A stretch of DNA of 64,000 nt from positions 62,001 through 126,000 of the forward strand of contig NZ_FCOQ01000008.1 in the NCBI RefSeq assembly GCF_900021165.1, written 5' to 3'. The notes under the pieces are model-generated. The model was not told the origin of the DNA. It saw only the letters and a program-made list of their open reading frames with translations, and did not search any database. The translations under genes and the position numbers were made by a program. This document shows, one piece after another, positions 52,394-58,966 of the stretch. How positions within the stretch are numbered: the stretch's first letter is position 1; each line of letters starts with the position of its first letter. The DNA is from Paenibacillus phocaeensis (GTDB lineage Bacteria > Bacillota > Bacilli > Paenibacillales > Paenibacillaceae).

Positions 52394-52621
52394 ATGGCGT
52401 TCCTGCTCGGGGAATGCCTGCTGTTGGACCGATTGAATGAGAAAGGGATTACGCCGGCAGAGTTCGCTCGACACATGAAATGTTCCCGTTCTTACGTAAG
52501 CCAGCTGATCTCCGGGAAGTCCAAAATGTCTCTCGAATTCGCAATCAACGCCGCCCACTTTCTCAATTGCCGTGTGACTGATCTTTATGTATTGAAATGG
52601 TCCAACGACAGGAAGGAGTAG
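52394..52621 (+). CDS. Small XRE-family regulator, 75 aa
   Basis: The HTH reads GITPAEFARHMKCSRSYVSQ, LISGKSKMS. AAAGGAGTTT precedes the ATG. The LexA-like box in its promoter region suggests induction by DNA damage. As the repressor lacks a cleavage domain, a damage-induced small regulator could relieve repression; this is inference. Confidence 0.8.
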   Translation: MAFLLGECLLLDRLNEKGITPAEFARHMKCSRSYVSQLISGKSKMSLEFAINAAHFLNCRVTDLYVLKWSNDRKE

Positions 52622-52839
52622 ATTATCTACTCTCCCCCGAGCATATTGTTAAGTAATGCTTAACATCTCGTGATCCTATTTTAAGCCTTCCCTCGACACC
52701 TCACTGTCGCAAATCGTCGAATTAACAACTTTTAATTCTAATCTCTCGAAGTTTGTAAAGTATTAGGAGAAAGCCTAGAAATAATTTCCTAGGTCTGGTA
52801 GACTAAAACCATAAAATTACCAGGAGGGGTTGTATTACC

Positions 52840-53508
52840 GTGTGGGCTTTTATTGGTGTATTATCTTTCATTGGCTTCATTGTTTTTATGGTTCTGGGCA
52901 TCATCTCAGCTGTCAAAAAGAATGGAACCGCAAAGAAGAAATTTATCATTGGGGGAGCATTGTTCGTAGTGTTAATCATCGCCTTTGCTGCCGATCCTAA
53001 TCCTAGTACGCCAGCAGACAATGTAGCCGATCAGGCCGCTACTGAAACTACCACAAATACGGCCACAGATGATACAGCTAAGGATGATCAGGCTAACAAT
53101 GAGAACGCAGAGGCTGCAAAGCAAGAAGCGAAGGAACCAGCGAAAGAACAGGATGCAGTACAAGAACCGGCAAAAGAGGAGTCGGAGAAAAAAGAGGAAA
53201 CTGTGCCAAGGGAGTATAGAGCTGCGTTAACAAAAGCGCAGTTATATGCTGATACTATGCACATGTCAAAGGCAGGCATTTACGATCAGCTGACATCTGA
53301 GTATGGCGAACAATTCCCGGCAGATGCTGCTCAATATGCCATTGATAACCTTGAGGTCAATTGGAAAGAAAATGCGCTGAAAAAGGCGCAAGAATATGCG
53401 GAACTCATGAGCATGTCCGATGCCGATATTTACGACCAGTTGATATCAGAGCATGGGGAGAAATTTACGAAGGAAGAAGCGCAGTACGCGATTGATAATT
53501 TAGAGTAA
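52840..53508 (+). CDS. Ltp-family superinfection-exclusion protein, membrane-anchored
   Basis: The 222-residue protein has two N-terminal hydrophobic segments (FIGVLSFIGFIVFMVLGIIS; FIIGGALFVVLIIAFA), a Glu/Lys/Ala-rich stalk and two C-terminal Ltp repeats of about 47 residues (LYADTMHMSKAGIYDQLTSE...YAIDNLE and YAELMSMSDADIYDQLISEH...YAIDNLE). In the Streptococcus phage TP-J34 prototype, Ltp blocks DNA entry of related phages. This version uses membrane helices where Ltp has a lipobox. A GTG start follows AGGAGGGG. The gene stands alone, as expected for lysogenic conversion. Confidence 0.88.
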   Translation: MWAFIGVLSFIGFIVFMVLGIISAVKKNGTAKKKFIIGGALFVVLIIAFAADPNPSTPADNVADQAATETTTNTATDDTAKDDQANNENAEAAKQEAKEPAKEQDAVQEPAKEESEKKEETVPREYRAALTKAQLYADTMHMSKAGIYDQLTSEYGEQFPADAAQYAIDNLEVNWKENALKKAQEYAELMSMSDADIYDQLISEHGEKFTKEEAQYAIDNLE

Positions 53509-53514
53509 AGAGTT

Positions 53515-53547
53515 AAGCCCACCGACTGTATTAGTTAGTGGGCTTTG
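53515..53547. terminator. Terminator between convergent genes
   Basis: AAGCCCAC pairs with GTGGGCTT across a 15-nt loop. Confidence 0.65.
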
Positions 53548-54005
53548 CTATGTAAAGATCTGAAATAATCAGCGTATCCTTTATATTCCCCCGCCGCGAT
53601 CAGGGCATCGATCATATGCCACTCCTCTTGCGGCAGAGTAATCATGACCGGTTTTTTAACGCCGAGTGACGGGCGCCCTGATCCAACTCGTTTACCGCCG
53701 CGCTTTTCGACCTTTTCGGCTTGCTTGATCTGCTCCTGCAAGTATTTGTCCGGGTCTTTATCAAACTCCATGTAATCGGCGATCAGCTGAGATGCCTGTT
53801 TAATTAGTTTATTTGCCTGAGCCCGCAGACTGACGAGTTTCAAATCGCGTCTCTCTTGCAGCATAAAAAGCGCTTCTGCCAGATCATTAGCCCGACTTTC
53901 AAATGCCCTCACGCCTTCCCGGGCATCCATCCGTACAGCCGAGAGCAGGCGCTCTACTCGACGTTGATTTTCCCCAATCACGCCCATCAATTCTTTTCGA
54001 TCCAT
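53535..54005 (-). CDS. Phage protein with ribbon-helix-helix-like C-terminus, 156 aa
   Basis: The N-terminal ~100 residues are helical (NQRRVERLLSAVRMDAREGV). The C-terminus GSGRPSLGVKKPVMITLPQE, EWHMIDALIAAG resembles CopG/RHH DNA-binding or antitoxin-like sequences. The ATG at 54005 has AAAGGTG upstream. It lies downstream of the LexA-boxed wHTH gene on the same strand, so may be co-induced by SOS. Confidence 0.6.
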   Translation of the reverse strand: MDRKELMGVIGENQRRVERLLSAVRMDAREGVRAFESRANDLAEALFMLQERRDLKLVSLRAQANKLIKQASQLIADYMEFDKDPDKYLQEQIKQAEKVEKRGGKRVGSGRPSLGVKKPVMITLPQEEWHMIDALIAAGEYKGYADYFRSLHSKAH

Positions 54006-54140
54006 ACTCATCACCTTTGATTTAGATTATCTTATTCAAATTGTATCATAGGCTTTAGGGTTTGAAAAGTATAATCTAAATCAATAAAAAATCCCGGAGT
54101 TACCCGGGTTAAGTTATGCCACTATTAATCCATTACCTGT

Positions 54141-54431
54141 TTAATACTTAGTCCAGTAATCGATATTGCTGCCAGTTGTTGTGGTCGCTATTTTAGGATG
54201 TTGCTGTGGTTGGTCCCTATCCCACGCCTCTAGGATGACGATTGTATCCAGCCGTGGATTATCTGGCCAAAAGATGTATCTCTGCTCTACTAGGACACGC
54301 AGCCCCGCGTAAATGTCTTGCTTGCTCCTACCCGTTTTTATCTCAAGTTCTTTAAGCGTCGGCATCCGGTGCGTTTGCTTTGAGAAATTAAACAAGACCC
54401 GGAGCAGTTTACGCTCCAAATCGTTCAACAA
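54141..54431 (-). CDS. Winged-helix-like small regulator, 96 aa, SOS-box controlled
   Basis: It begins with a TTG start after GGGGTGA and reads LNDLERKLLRVLFNFSKQTH, then RMPTLKELEIKTGRSKQDIY, AGLRVLVEQRYI, a winged HTH as in MarR/LexA N-domains. The promoter is near-consensus and carries a LexA-like box over the start of transcription. Unknown target. Confidence 0.7.
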   Translation of the reverse strand: MLNDLERKLLRVLFNFSKQTHRMPTLKELEIKTGRSKQDIYAGLRVLVEQRYIFWPDNPRLDTIVILEAWDRDQPQQHPKIATTTTGSNIDYWTKY

Positions 54432-54449
54432 TTGATCACCCCATTTTTA

Positions 54450-54493
54450 CGAACGTTTGTTTGTATTATACGCTGAGAAAACGAAAAAGTAAA
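54450..54493 (-). promoter_or_regulatory. Promoter with LexA-like box for the wHTH gene
   Basis: On the minus strand TTTACT (54488-54493), 17 bp, TATAAT (54465-54470), then CGAACGTTTGTTTG at 54450-54463 right after the -10. The box matches the Bacillus SOS consensus at 12 of 14 positions and shares a 12-mer with the box at 52348. Confidence 0.65.
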
Positions 54494-54546
54494 AGCCCAC
54501 CCGGAGATGTATCCTGATGGACTTTATGCAAACATGATATACAAAA

Positions 54547-54617
54547 ATATCAACTAATTGATATTTTTATTGACTTATTATATCAATATGTGCTATATTT
54601 ATATCAGGAAGTTGATA
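54547..54617 (+). promoter_or_regulatory. Duplicated promoter-operator cassette, copy 1
   Basis: A promoter TTGACT (54570-54575), 18 bp, TATATT (54594-54599) is flanked by palindromes: ATATCAACTAATTGATAT at 54547-54564 and TATCAGGAAGTTGATA at 54602-54617 over the transcription start. The 48 bases from 54570 match the copy at 55304 at 43 positions, the last 26 exactly. Confidence 0.75.
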
Positions 54618-54648
54618 GAAACGACTTCCTGAGGAGGTGAGAAACAAC

Positions 54649-54861
54649 ATGGAAAAGAAACTTATGGAAGCTTTTGAAAAGCTCCAAAAACGCGAACACC
54701 TCCTGCGGGTAGCACGTCACCAGATGCAGTTGGGACGTATTACCGAGGAGGAGTTCAGAAAACGTGAGGCGCAGATACTTGACCGGTATCGCCTCACTCT
54801 CGGAGAACAACGGGCATACAACCTGTACCTCCGAATGAAAGGCAAGCGCAACAGCAAGTAA
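54649..54861 (+). CDS. Small coiled-coil phage protein, 70 aa
   Basis: The ATG at 54649 has GGAGGTGA 8 nt upstream. The product (MEKKLMEAFEKLQKREHLLR then EEFRKREAQILDRYRLTLGE) is helical and very charged. It is driven by the first of two duplicated promoters and ends at its own terminator. Function unknown; size and place fit an accessory protein such as an anti-defence factor. Confidence 0.65.
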   Translation: MEKKLMEAFEKLQKREHLLRVARHQMQLGRITEEEFRKREAQILDRYRLTLGEQRAYNLYLRMKGKRNSK

Positions 54862-54867
54862 GCGCGG

Positions 54868-54903
54868 AAGAGGAGCCGAGGAATTAGGCTCCTCTTTTCT
54901 TTT
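54868..54903 (+). terminator. Terminator of the small coiled-coil gene
   Basis: AAGAGGAGCC pairs with GGCTCCTCTT across a 9-nt loop, then a T-rich tract. Confidence 0.8.
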
Positions 54904-55027
54904 TCTTACGCCGCACTTGCTTAACCCCAATCATAAACCAGTCGTAATTATCCATCAAGCTATCCATATCGACATAGACAAATGGGATCAGCAAATTGCC
55001 GTGGGCCTTATACTCGATTTCCCGCAT
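54884..55027 (-). CDS. Small protein, 47 aa, coupled to the HTH gene
   Basis: Its ATG overlaps the TGA of the HTH gene (TGATG), and GGAGG lies upstream. The product reads MREIEYKAHGNLLIPFVYVD, MDSLMDNYDWFMIGVKQVRR and ends in a Lys/Arg-rich tail. Unknown function. Confidence 0.6.
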   Translation of the reverse strand: MREIEYKAHGNLLIPFVYVDMDSLMDNYDWFMIGVKQVRRKKKKRGA

Positions 55028-55236
55028 CAGGCCCCCTCCTTTACATGCTCCAGGATGTCGCCGATCCCTACCTCCAAAAAGTCACACAATTTATCAAGCG
55101 TCTCTAAGTCCACTCGTTTGACCTTATCATGATACAATCCGGAGACTGTATTGATTGCCAATCCGGTTCCAGCTACTACATCGGATATTTTTAGGCGCTT
55201 GCGCCCCATGATCTCACTAAGGTGATTAATGACCAT
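55027..55236 (-). CDS. XRE-family regulator, 69 aa (possible autorepressor of the accessory module)
   Basis: The protein MVINHLSEIMGRKRLKISDV then VAGTGLAINTVSGLYHDKVK has a compact HTH_26-like fold. GGAGGTG precedes the ATG at 55236. Its own promoter and both duplicated promoters carry TATCAACT/AGTTGATA half sites, so it is well placed to repress all three. This resembles the Aca regulators that control anti-CRISPR genes, by layout only. Confidence 0.8.
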   Translation of the reverse strand: MVINHLSEIMGRKRLKISDVVAGTGLAINTVSGLYHDKVKRVDLETLDKLCDFLEVGIGDILEHVKEGA

Positions 55237-55257
55237 GCTTAACACCTCCTGACAACA

Positions 55258-55286
55258 ACTATACACTAAGAATAATTTTTTATCAA
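55258..55286 (-). promoter_or_regulatory. Promoter of the 69-aa HTH gene
   Basis: Minus strand: TTGATA (55281-55286), 17 bp, TATAGT (55258-55263). The -35 lies inside the TATCAACTT half site, which suggests autorepression. Confidence 0.7.
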
Positions 55287-55303
55287 CTTGCTAATAATTT
55301 TTG

Positions 55304-55351
55304 TTGACTTTATATATTAACATGCGCTATATTTATATCAGGAAGTTGATA
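55304..55351 (+). promoter_or_regulatory. Duplicated promoter-operator cassette, copy 2
   Basis: TTGACT (55304-55309), 18 bp, TATATT (55328-55333), followed by the same palindrome TATCAGGAAGTTGATA (55336-55351) as in copy 1. It drives the genes from 55377 on. Confidence 0.75.
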
Positions 55352-55376
55352 ATAAGTCAAACGGAGGTATTAAATT

Positions 55377-55775
55377 ATGAGATACGTAATGGTAAGAGCT
55401 TGGGAGATCGCAAGAGACGCTGTTGCAAAGTTTGGTGGAAAGGTTAAAGAATACTTTGCCCAGGCTCTTGCCCAGGCGTGGAAGGAGGTGAAAGCTATAA
55501 TGCAACGTTACGAGGTCATTCTCGACGCGGACACCAAGAAGTGCCGCACTTGGCTAGCTAAAATCGTAGGTACTCATCCAGTTTACAAACTGGATCGTAA
55601 ATTCTTGATGCAAGATGGGGAAACCGAGTACGGCCGCAAAGTATTTAAACTCAGCGATGGATACTATGAGTCGTTTAACGGTAAGCGGCGGCAGCTTTTT
55701 AAAGTCGTTGACGGTGAGTACTTTGAGATGACCATGCAAGAGATGCAAGTCGCGGTAGCAGATTCGTCATTTTAA
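55377..55775 (+). CDS. Phage accessory protein, 132 aa
   Basis: The N-terminal ~40 residues (MRYVMVRAWEIARDAVAKFG and EYFAQALAQAWKEVKA) form an amphipathic helical element that I recall at the N-terminus of various mobile-element proteins. The remainder is beta-rich and basic. GGAGG precedes the ATG. It is the first gene behind the second duplicated promoter. Function unknown. Confidence 0.7.
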   Translation: MRYVMVRAWEIARDAVAKFGGKVKEYFAQALAQAWKEVKAIMQRYEVILDADTKKCRTWLAKIVGTHPVYKLDRKFLMQDGETEYGRKVFKLSDGYYESFNGKRRQLFKVVDGEYFEMTMQEMQVAVADSSF

Positions 55776-55851
55776 AAAAGCCGCCTGATGTTGGAGCATC
55801 AAGCGGCCGGGCGGGAAAACTTTCGACGGCCTTCCCGCCCTCCATTATACC
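55772..55851. terminator. Two adjacent hairpins after the 132-aa gene
   Basis: GCCGCCTGATG pairs with CATCAAGCGGC, and GGGCGGGAA pairs with TTCCCGCCC. The first ends in six T on the minus strand. They separate the 132-aa gene from the next one and may only attenuate transcription. Confidence 0.55.
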
Positions 55852-55870
55852 AAATTTGGAGGGGTATTGA

Positions 55871-56080
55871 ATGAGAACTTGGGAACGAGATGGTTACTTG
55901 GTAAAGGAGATGCCTTTTGATTTTGCACTGCATGAGTTTGCAGTCGTTAAGGATAACGAAACGGTGGCAGTTATAACACCTGGATCGATCGAAGATATGG
56001 AGTCCATCATCGCCGATCTCGACGCCGGCCATGACGTAAACGGCTGGGAAGACGGCATGGGGAACACGATCAGCATCTGA
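55871..56080 (+). CDS. Small acidic protein, 69 aa
   Basis: GGAGGGG lies about 6 nt before the ATG. The product MRTWERDGYLVKEMPFDFAL continues DNETVAVITPGSIEDMESII and is acidic (about 16 Asp/Glu). Small acidic proteins of this sort are common among phage DNA mimics, but no family is recognised. Confidence 0.65.
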   Translation: MRTWERDGYLVKEMPFDFALHEFAVVKDNETVAVITPGSIEDMESIIADLDAGHDVNGWEDGMGNTISI

Positions 56081-56174
56081 AAATGATATAGGGGCTACGG
56101 CCCCTCTCAAACCTATTAACTGGCGCGTAAGACCTCACCCATACGGGAGGCAGTGCGAAAGGAGATAATGCATT

Positions 56175-56987
56175 ATGAAATTGTCCAAATTACTCAACGA
56201 TTGCAACGTTTTATCTTCCGGTTTTCCGGCAATAGCTGCGCTTGGGGAGCACAGCAAGGGTTCTACCCCTGTGGTTCTCTCCTCTCTCCCGGCAGCCGTA
56301 TTGCATAGCCAAGGCATTACAGAGTACTATAGCCTTGTCCTCCCTCGCGGCACTACGTTTAACACCGCCGAGGACATTATTAAATCCGATCCGGAGGTTA
56401 AAAAATACCGGATCGAGACGGTAGATACCGCTGGCATGCCAAAAGCGATTACTACACAGCACCAAGCTACCCTAGACGTGTTGGCCGAGTTGTACCCGGA
56501 CGCGGAGATTATCTCTCAGCGTAATGCCGACGGTACGACGCGCAATCTTACGCCAGAGGATGTGGCCGGTAAACATGTAATTGGTGTACTACCGCCGTTT
56601 TTGGTAGCTGCCGCCGGCGCGTTTACGTCTGCAAGCGTAGCGGGTTACAACGCGGCTACAGATGGCGATTTGTCCGGTGATGCACTTAAACAACGTTTAC
56701 AGATTGCTGATACGGCGCTTAAAGTAACACAAATTTATAAAGTCGTGATCGGTTACATGGACACGCACGACCCCAGATACGGAAGTGTAACAGAAAAAGA
56801 GATGACAAAGAAAGACCTAATCAACTGGATAACGAAAGAGTCCGAGGAATGCGGTAAATGGGGGATGGGAAGCCATGGTATAGCAAGTGTAACAATTGAC
56901 CGCTACCATCTCAATGGGTCAGATTGGGGATGGTTTTCCAAGGAGGACGACCAAAAATTATTTGATTATGTCAAGAGCCTCGCGTAA
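56175..56987 (+). CDS. Accessory protein, 270 aa, with a segment resembling Csx16
   Basis: No family is certain. Residues 92-172 recall the CRISPR-associated ring nuclease Csx16: TTQHQATLDVLAE (compare a Csx16-type SRHPGAxxWL start), then VAGKHVIGVLPPFLVAAAGA (compare GDxVIGTLPVHLAAE). The first 90 residues and the last 80 (WITKESEECGKWGMGSHGIA, RYHLNGSDWGWF) are unknown. Csx16 degrades cyclic oligoadenylates in type III CRISPR systems, so a phage copy could dampen a cyclic-nucleotide defence. The match is by eye and weak. Confidence 0.45.
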   Translation: MKLSKLLNDCNVLSSGFPAIAALGEHSKGSTPVVLSSLPAAVLHSQGITEYYSLVLPRGTTFNTAEDIIKSDPEVKKYRIETVDTAGMPKAITTQHQATLDVLAELYPDAEIISQRNADGTTRNLTPEDVAGKHVIGVLPPFLVAAAGAFTSASVAGYNAATDGDLSGDALKQRLQIADTALKVTQIYKVVIGYMDTHDPRYGSVTEKEMTKKDLINWITKESEECGKWGMGSHGIASVTIDRYHLNGSDWGWFSKEDDQKLFDYVKSLA

Positions 56988-57078
56988 CCAACTCCAAGAA
57001 TTTATACTCTACTCCGTGGATTTAAAAATATTTTTTTGATATTGTAGGTGTTAGAATCTAAAAAAGGCGGATGTTAAC

Positions 57079-57354
57079 ATGGGGAGATTATCAATTAGCC
57101 AACGCTTGCGCAAGGCCAAAGCTCCGGAGGTAAAGCAAAAAATAGCTTTGGATTGGGCTGCGGAATGGCAGGCGGAGTACGAAAAGCATGTACGTAACTT
57201 TGAGCGTGCGATCCGAGAGGAGGACTATGACCTGTTGGTGCGTACTCTAGGTTGGCTCAAAGCTGATGGGATAAAACGGTTCGATGCGCTTCCGCGCGTC
57301 TTATCATCCGTGGCAGAGTTAAAGACAGCTGATCAAGGAGAGGTTAATAAGTGA
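57079..57354 (+). CDS. Accessory helical protein, 91 aa
   Basis: MGRLSISQRLRKAKAPEVKQ is followed by two long helices (AAEWQAEYEKHVRNFERAIR). It overlaps the next gene by 4 nt (GTGA). No family recognised. Confidence 0.6.
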   Translation: MGRLSISQRLRKAKAPEVKQKIALDWAAEWQAEYEKHVRNFERAIREEDYDLLVRTLGWLKADGIKRFDALPRVLSSVAELKTADQGEVNK

Positions 57355-57617
57355 TTGGTAGCGGGAAATATTTAAAAACATGTCGCTATTGTGGGGTGGA
57401 ATTTAAAACGGACTGGCAGCATCAAGCCTATTGCACTCCGACGCACAAAACCTATGATTATCGGAGGCGGCGTTTAGCAAAGTCCCCCATAAAAATCTGT
57501 CCAAAGTGCGGAAAGCCGTGGAGAGAGCCACGGGCCAGCAATACTGGATCAAAACCTCACTACTGCGCAGCTTGCCAGGACTACTTCGCGAGCCGATATA
57601 AAGGACAAAACGCCTGA
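57351..57617 (+). CDS. Zinc-finger protein, 88 aa
   Basis: A GTG start after AAGGAGAGG. Three Cys pairs are visible: CRYCGVEFKTDWQHQAYC, CPKCGKPW and HYCAACQDYF, consistent with two zinc sites like those in MJ0042 or HNH-adjacent knuckles. The stop lies inside the following terminator stem. A nucleic-acid-binding role is likely; target unknown. Confidence 0.7.
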   Translation: MIGSGKYLKTCRYCGVEFKTDWQHQAYCTPTHKTYDYRRRRLAKSPIKICPKCGKPWREPRASNTGSKPHYCAACQDYFASRYKGQNA

Positions 57618-57642
57618 CGGATCACGTCCGCAGGCGTTTTTG
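57607..57642. terminator. Bidirectional terminator shared by the zinc-finger gene and the repeat RNA
   Basis: AAAACGCCTG pairs with CAGGCGTTTT, with an inner CGGA/TCCG pairing, and T runs on both strands. It ends the plus-strand accessory operon and the minus-strand RNA that carries the CRISPR-like repeat. Confidence 0.85.
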
Positions 57643-57665
57643 TTATGTTTGACATACTTATTATT

Positions 57666-57697
57666 TTTTCAATCCACGTCCGCTAGACGCGGACGAC
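57666..57697 (-). repeat. Solitary type I-C-like CRISPR repeat unit, 32 nt
   Basis: Read on the minus strand it begins GTCGTCCGCG and ends GACGTGGATTGAAAA. Type I-C repeats are 32 nt, start GTCG, form a stem between positions 3-9 and 15-21 and end GTGGATTGAAA plus one base. All of these hold here: C3-G21 through C9-G15 pair perfectly with a 5-nt loop. No second copy was found in the window, and no cas genes are present. Confidence 0.75.
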
Positions 57698-57731
57698 AAG
57701 CGCGTTCGGTGCTTCTGTACCGCGCAATTTG

Positions 57732-57760
57732 ATTATAGGTTATTTGGTGCAATCTGTAAA
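57732..57760 (-). promoter_or_regulatory. Promoter of the repeat-carrying RNA
   Basis: Minus strand: TTTACA (57755-57760), 17-bp spacer, TATAAT (57732-57737). Hexamers match the consensus in 11 of 12 positions. Expected start is near 57725, 28 bases before the repeat. The holin gene ends just upstream at 57764. Confidence 0.8.
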
Positions 57761-57763
57761 TAC

Positions 57764-58033
57764 CTATTCTTTCGTTCCGCCATCCCGTTTGTTACCCAGT
57801 TCAAACAGTCCCGTAGCCGACAGTCCGGCTAGGCCGCCGGCCCATAGACGAAGCACCAAATCCAAGTCCGTAAAGGGGGATGCGGCTGCACCGACCAGGA
57901 TGCCGATCACCACCCCGATCAGCGGGACGATGTTTTTCGGCAGGTTAATTGTTGTCTTTACCAACTGCACCAACGCCAATACAAACACGGCCAGCACCGA
58001 GGCGAAGGCCATTACATTATTCAGTACTTCCAT
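57764..58033 (-). CDS. Holin (A118-like family)
   Basis: The 89-residue protein has two or three membrane segments (VMAFASVLAVFVLALVQLVK; IVPLIGVVIGILVGAAA; LRLWAGGLAGLSATGLFELG) and a charged C-terminus. The pattern PKNIVPLIGVVIGILVG then TDLDLVLRLWAGGLAG fits phage holins of the Listeria A118 type. It lies 19 bases after the amidase gene, as usual for a lysis cassette. Confidence 0.9.
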   Translation of the reverse strand: MEVLNNVMAFASVLAVFVLALVQLVKTTINLPKNIVPLIGVVIGILVGAAASPFTDLDLVLRLWAGGLAGLSATGLFELGNKRDGGTKE

Positions 58034-58052
58034 AATTATCAGTTCTCCTCTC

Positions 58053-58964
58053 TTATTCTTCCGGGATACCCGCGGCCCGGCGCAGGTAATTCGCCAAATT
58101 GTTAAAGTGCTGGGCCCGCAGCATGTCCCCCTCGTCCCGTGCCTTAAACCACGCCGGGGAGAGCCAGCGGATGATGATCTCCTGAGCGTTGCTCTTGTGG
58201 AGTTTGGTCAATGGCAGCGCAGCTTTGCCCGCTTCTAGCGGGATGCCTGCGGCCATCCGGAGATTGTTGGCCAAGTTGTGGAAATGAGTCTTGCCCACCT
58301 GGTCCCCTGCTTTTTGCGATGCAAACCATGCTGGGGAGACGTAGTTGTCGATCAATGCCTGGGCGATCCCGGCCGGCAGCGGAACAAAATCCGGCGGTGC
58401 AATCGGCGCGGCCAGCTCTGTGGCGACGTCGGTGATCAGATCCTTGAGCGTCTTACCTCCCGCCTTCAGCGCCTGCTCGCAGTCCGCTTTACGTGCCGGG
58501 TCCAACTGCTTATGGCTTGCGATGTGCGTGGATGGATTCTTGCTCCAGCGGTCGCAGCAGTATGCCAGGTACCACACAAACCGCTTGTAGGCTTCCGAAA
58601 AGGTGATCCGACCGCCGTAACACAACTCTATCCCAAGCGCCGCGTCGTTGGCATCATAGCCAAATAGGTCGTTGTCGGTCGTGACGTTATACAGCACGTG
58701 CCAGGCTTTCTCCGCCGGATCCGCCCCGGTACCTGTCGGGATGATCTCCAGTATCTTTGTGTCGTCAATGAATACATGGGCCGATGCGGAGCGGTCGGTC
58801 AGGCTGTTAAAGTATTTGTAATGGTTGTCCGCCGTCGCCCCCGGGTTGCCTGTGTCATGCGCAACAAAAAAGGCCGGCGTTCCGGTTTTGAGCCGGGTAC
58901 CTGGCCGCGTGTTGGAGCGCTTGGTAATGTACCGGCGCTCGATCGTGTATTTGGTTTTGTCCAA
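58053..58964 (-). CDS. Phage endolysin: N-acetylmuramoyl-L-alanine amidase with duplicated C-terminal repeat
   Basis: The 303-residue enzyme has an Amidase_2 domain in its first ~180 residues (FFVAHDTGNPGATADNHYKY with a metal His; SASAHVFIDDTKILEII; AALGIELCYGG; THIASHKQLDPARKADC). Two ~50-residue repeats follow (VSPAWFASQKAGDQVGKTHF, NLANNLRMAAGIP and LSPAWFKARDEGDMLRAQHF, NLANYLRRAAGIP), probably wall binding. It cuts the peptide from the glycan of peptidoglycan. It is 2 nt from the XhlA-like gene. Confidence 0.93.
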   Translation of the reverse strand: MDKTKYTIERRYITKRSNTRPGTRLKTGTPAFFVAHDTGNPGATADNHYKYFNSLTDRSASAHVFIDDTKILEIIPTGTGADPAEKAWHVLYNVTTDNDLFGYDANDAALGIELCYGGRITFSEAYKRFVWYLAYCCDRWSKNPSTHIASHKQLDPARKADCEQALKAGGKTLKDLITDVATELAAPIAPPDFVPLPAGIAQALIDNYVSPAWFASQKAGDQVGKTHFHNLANNLRMAAGIPLEAGKAALPLTKLHKSNAQEIIIRWLSPAWFKARDEGDMLRAQHFNNLANYLRRAAGIPEE

Positions 58965-58966
58965 GG

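Larger units (their letters stand above)
57607..57725 (-). ncRNA. Candidate RNA anti-CRISPR carrying a solitary type I-C-like repeat
   Basis: A near-consensus promoter reads into this region on the minus strand and a terminator ends it, giving an RNA of about 115 nt with no plausible ORF. The 5' part can fold (GCGCGGT...ACCGAACGCGC). A 32-nt CRISPR-repeat-like element follows, then an AT-rich spacer of ~25 nt and the terminator. Known RNA anti-CRISPRs are phage-borne solitary repeats that titrate Cas proteins. That this is one is inference from layout and repeat structure. Confidence 0.6.

Noticed and set aside
54604..54930. Minus-strand frame of 108 codons opposite the small coiled-coil gene
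   Set aside because: Begins inside the terminator and the end of another small gene and covers the duplicated promoter; hydrophobic shadow composition.
55895..57617. Possible second copy of the CRISPR-like handle in the accessory operon
   Set aside because: I found no further GTGGATTGAAA or its complement on either strand here.
57666..57697. Reading the CRISPR-like repeat as part of a true array
   Set aside because: Only one repeat is present, no spacer-repeat periodicity and no cas genes are nearby; it is reported as a solitary unit.
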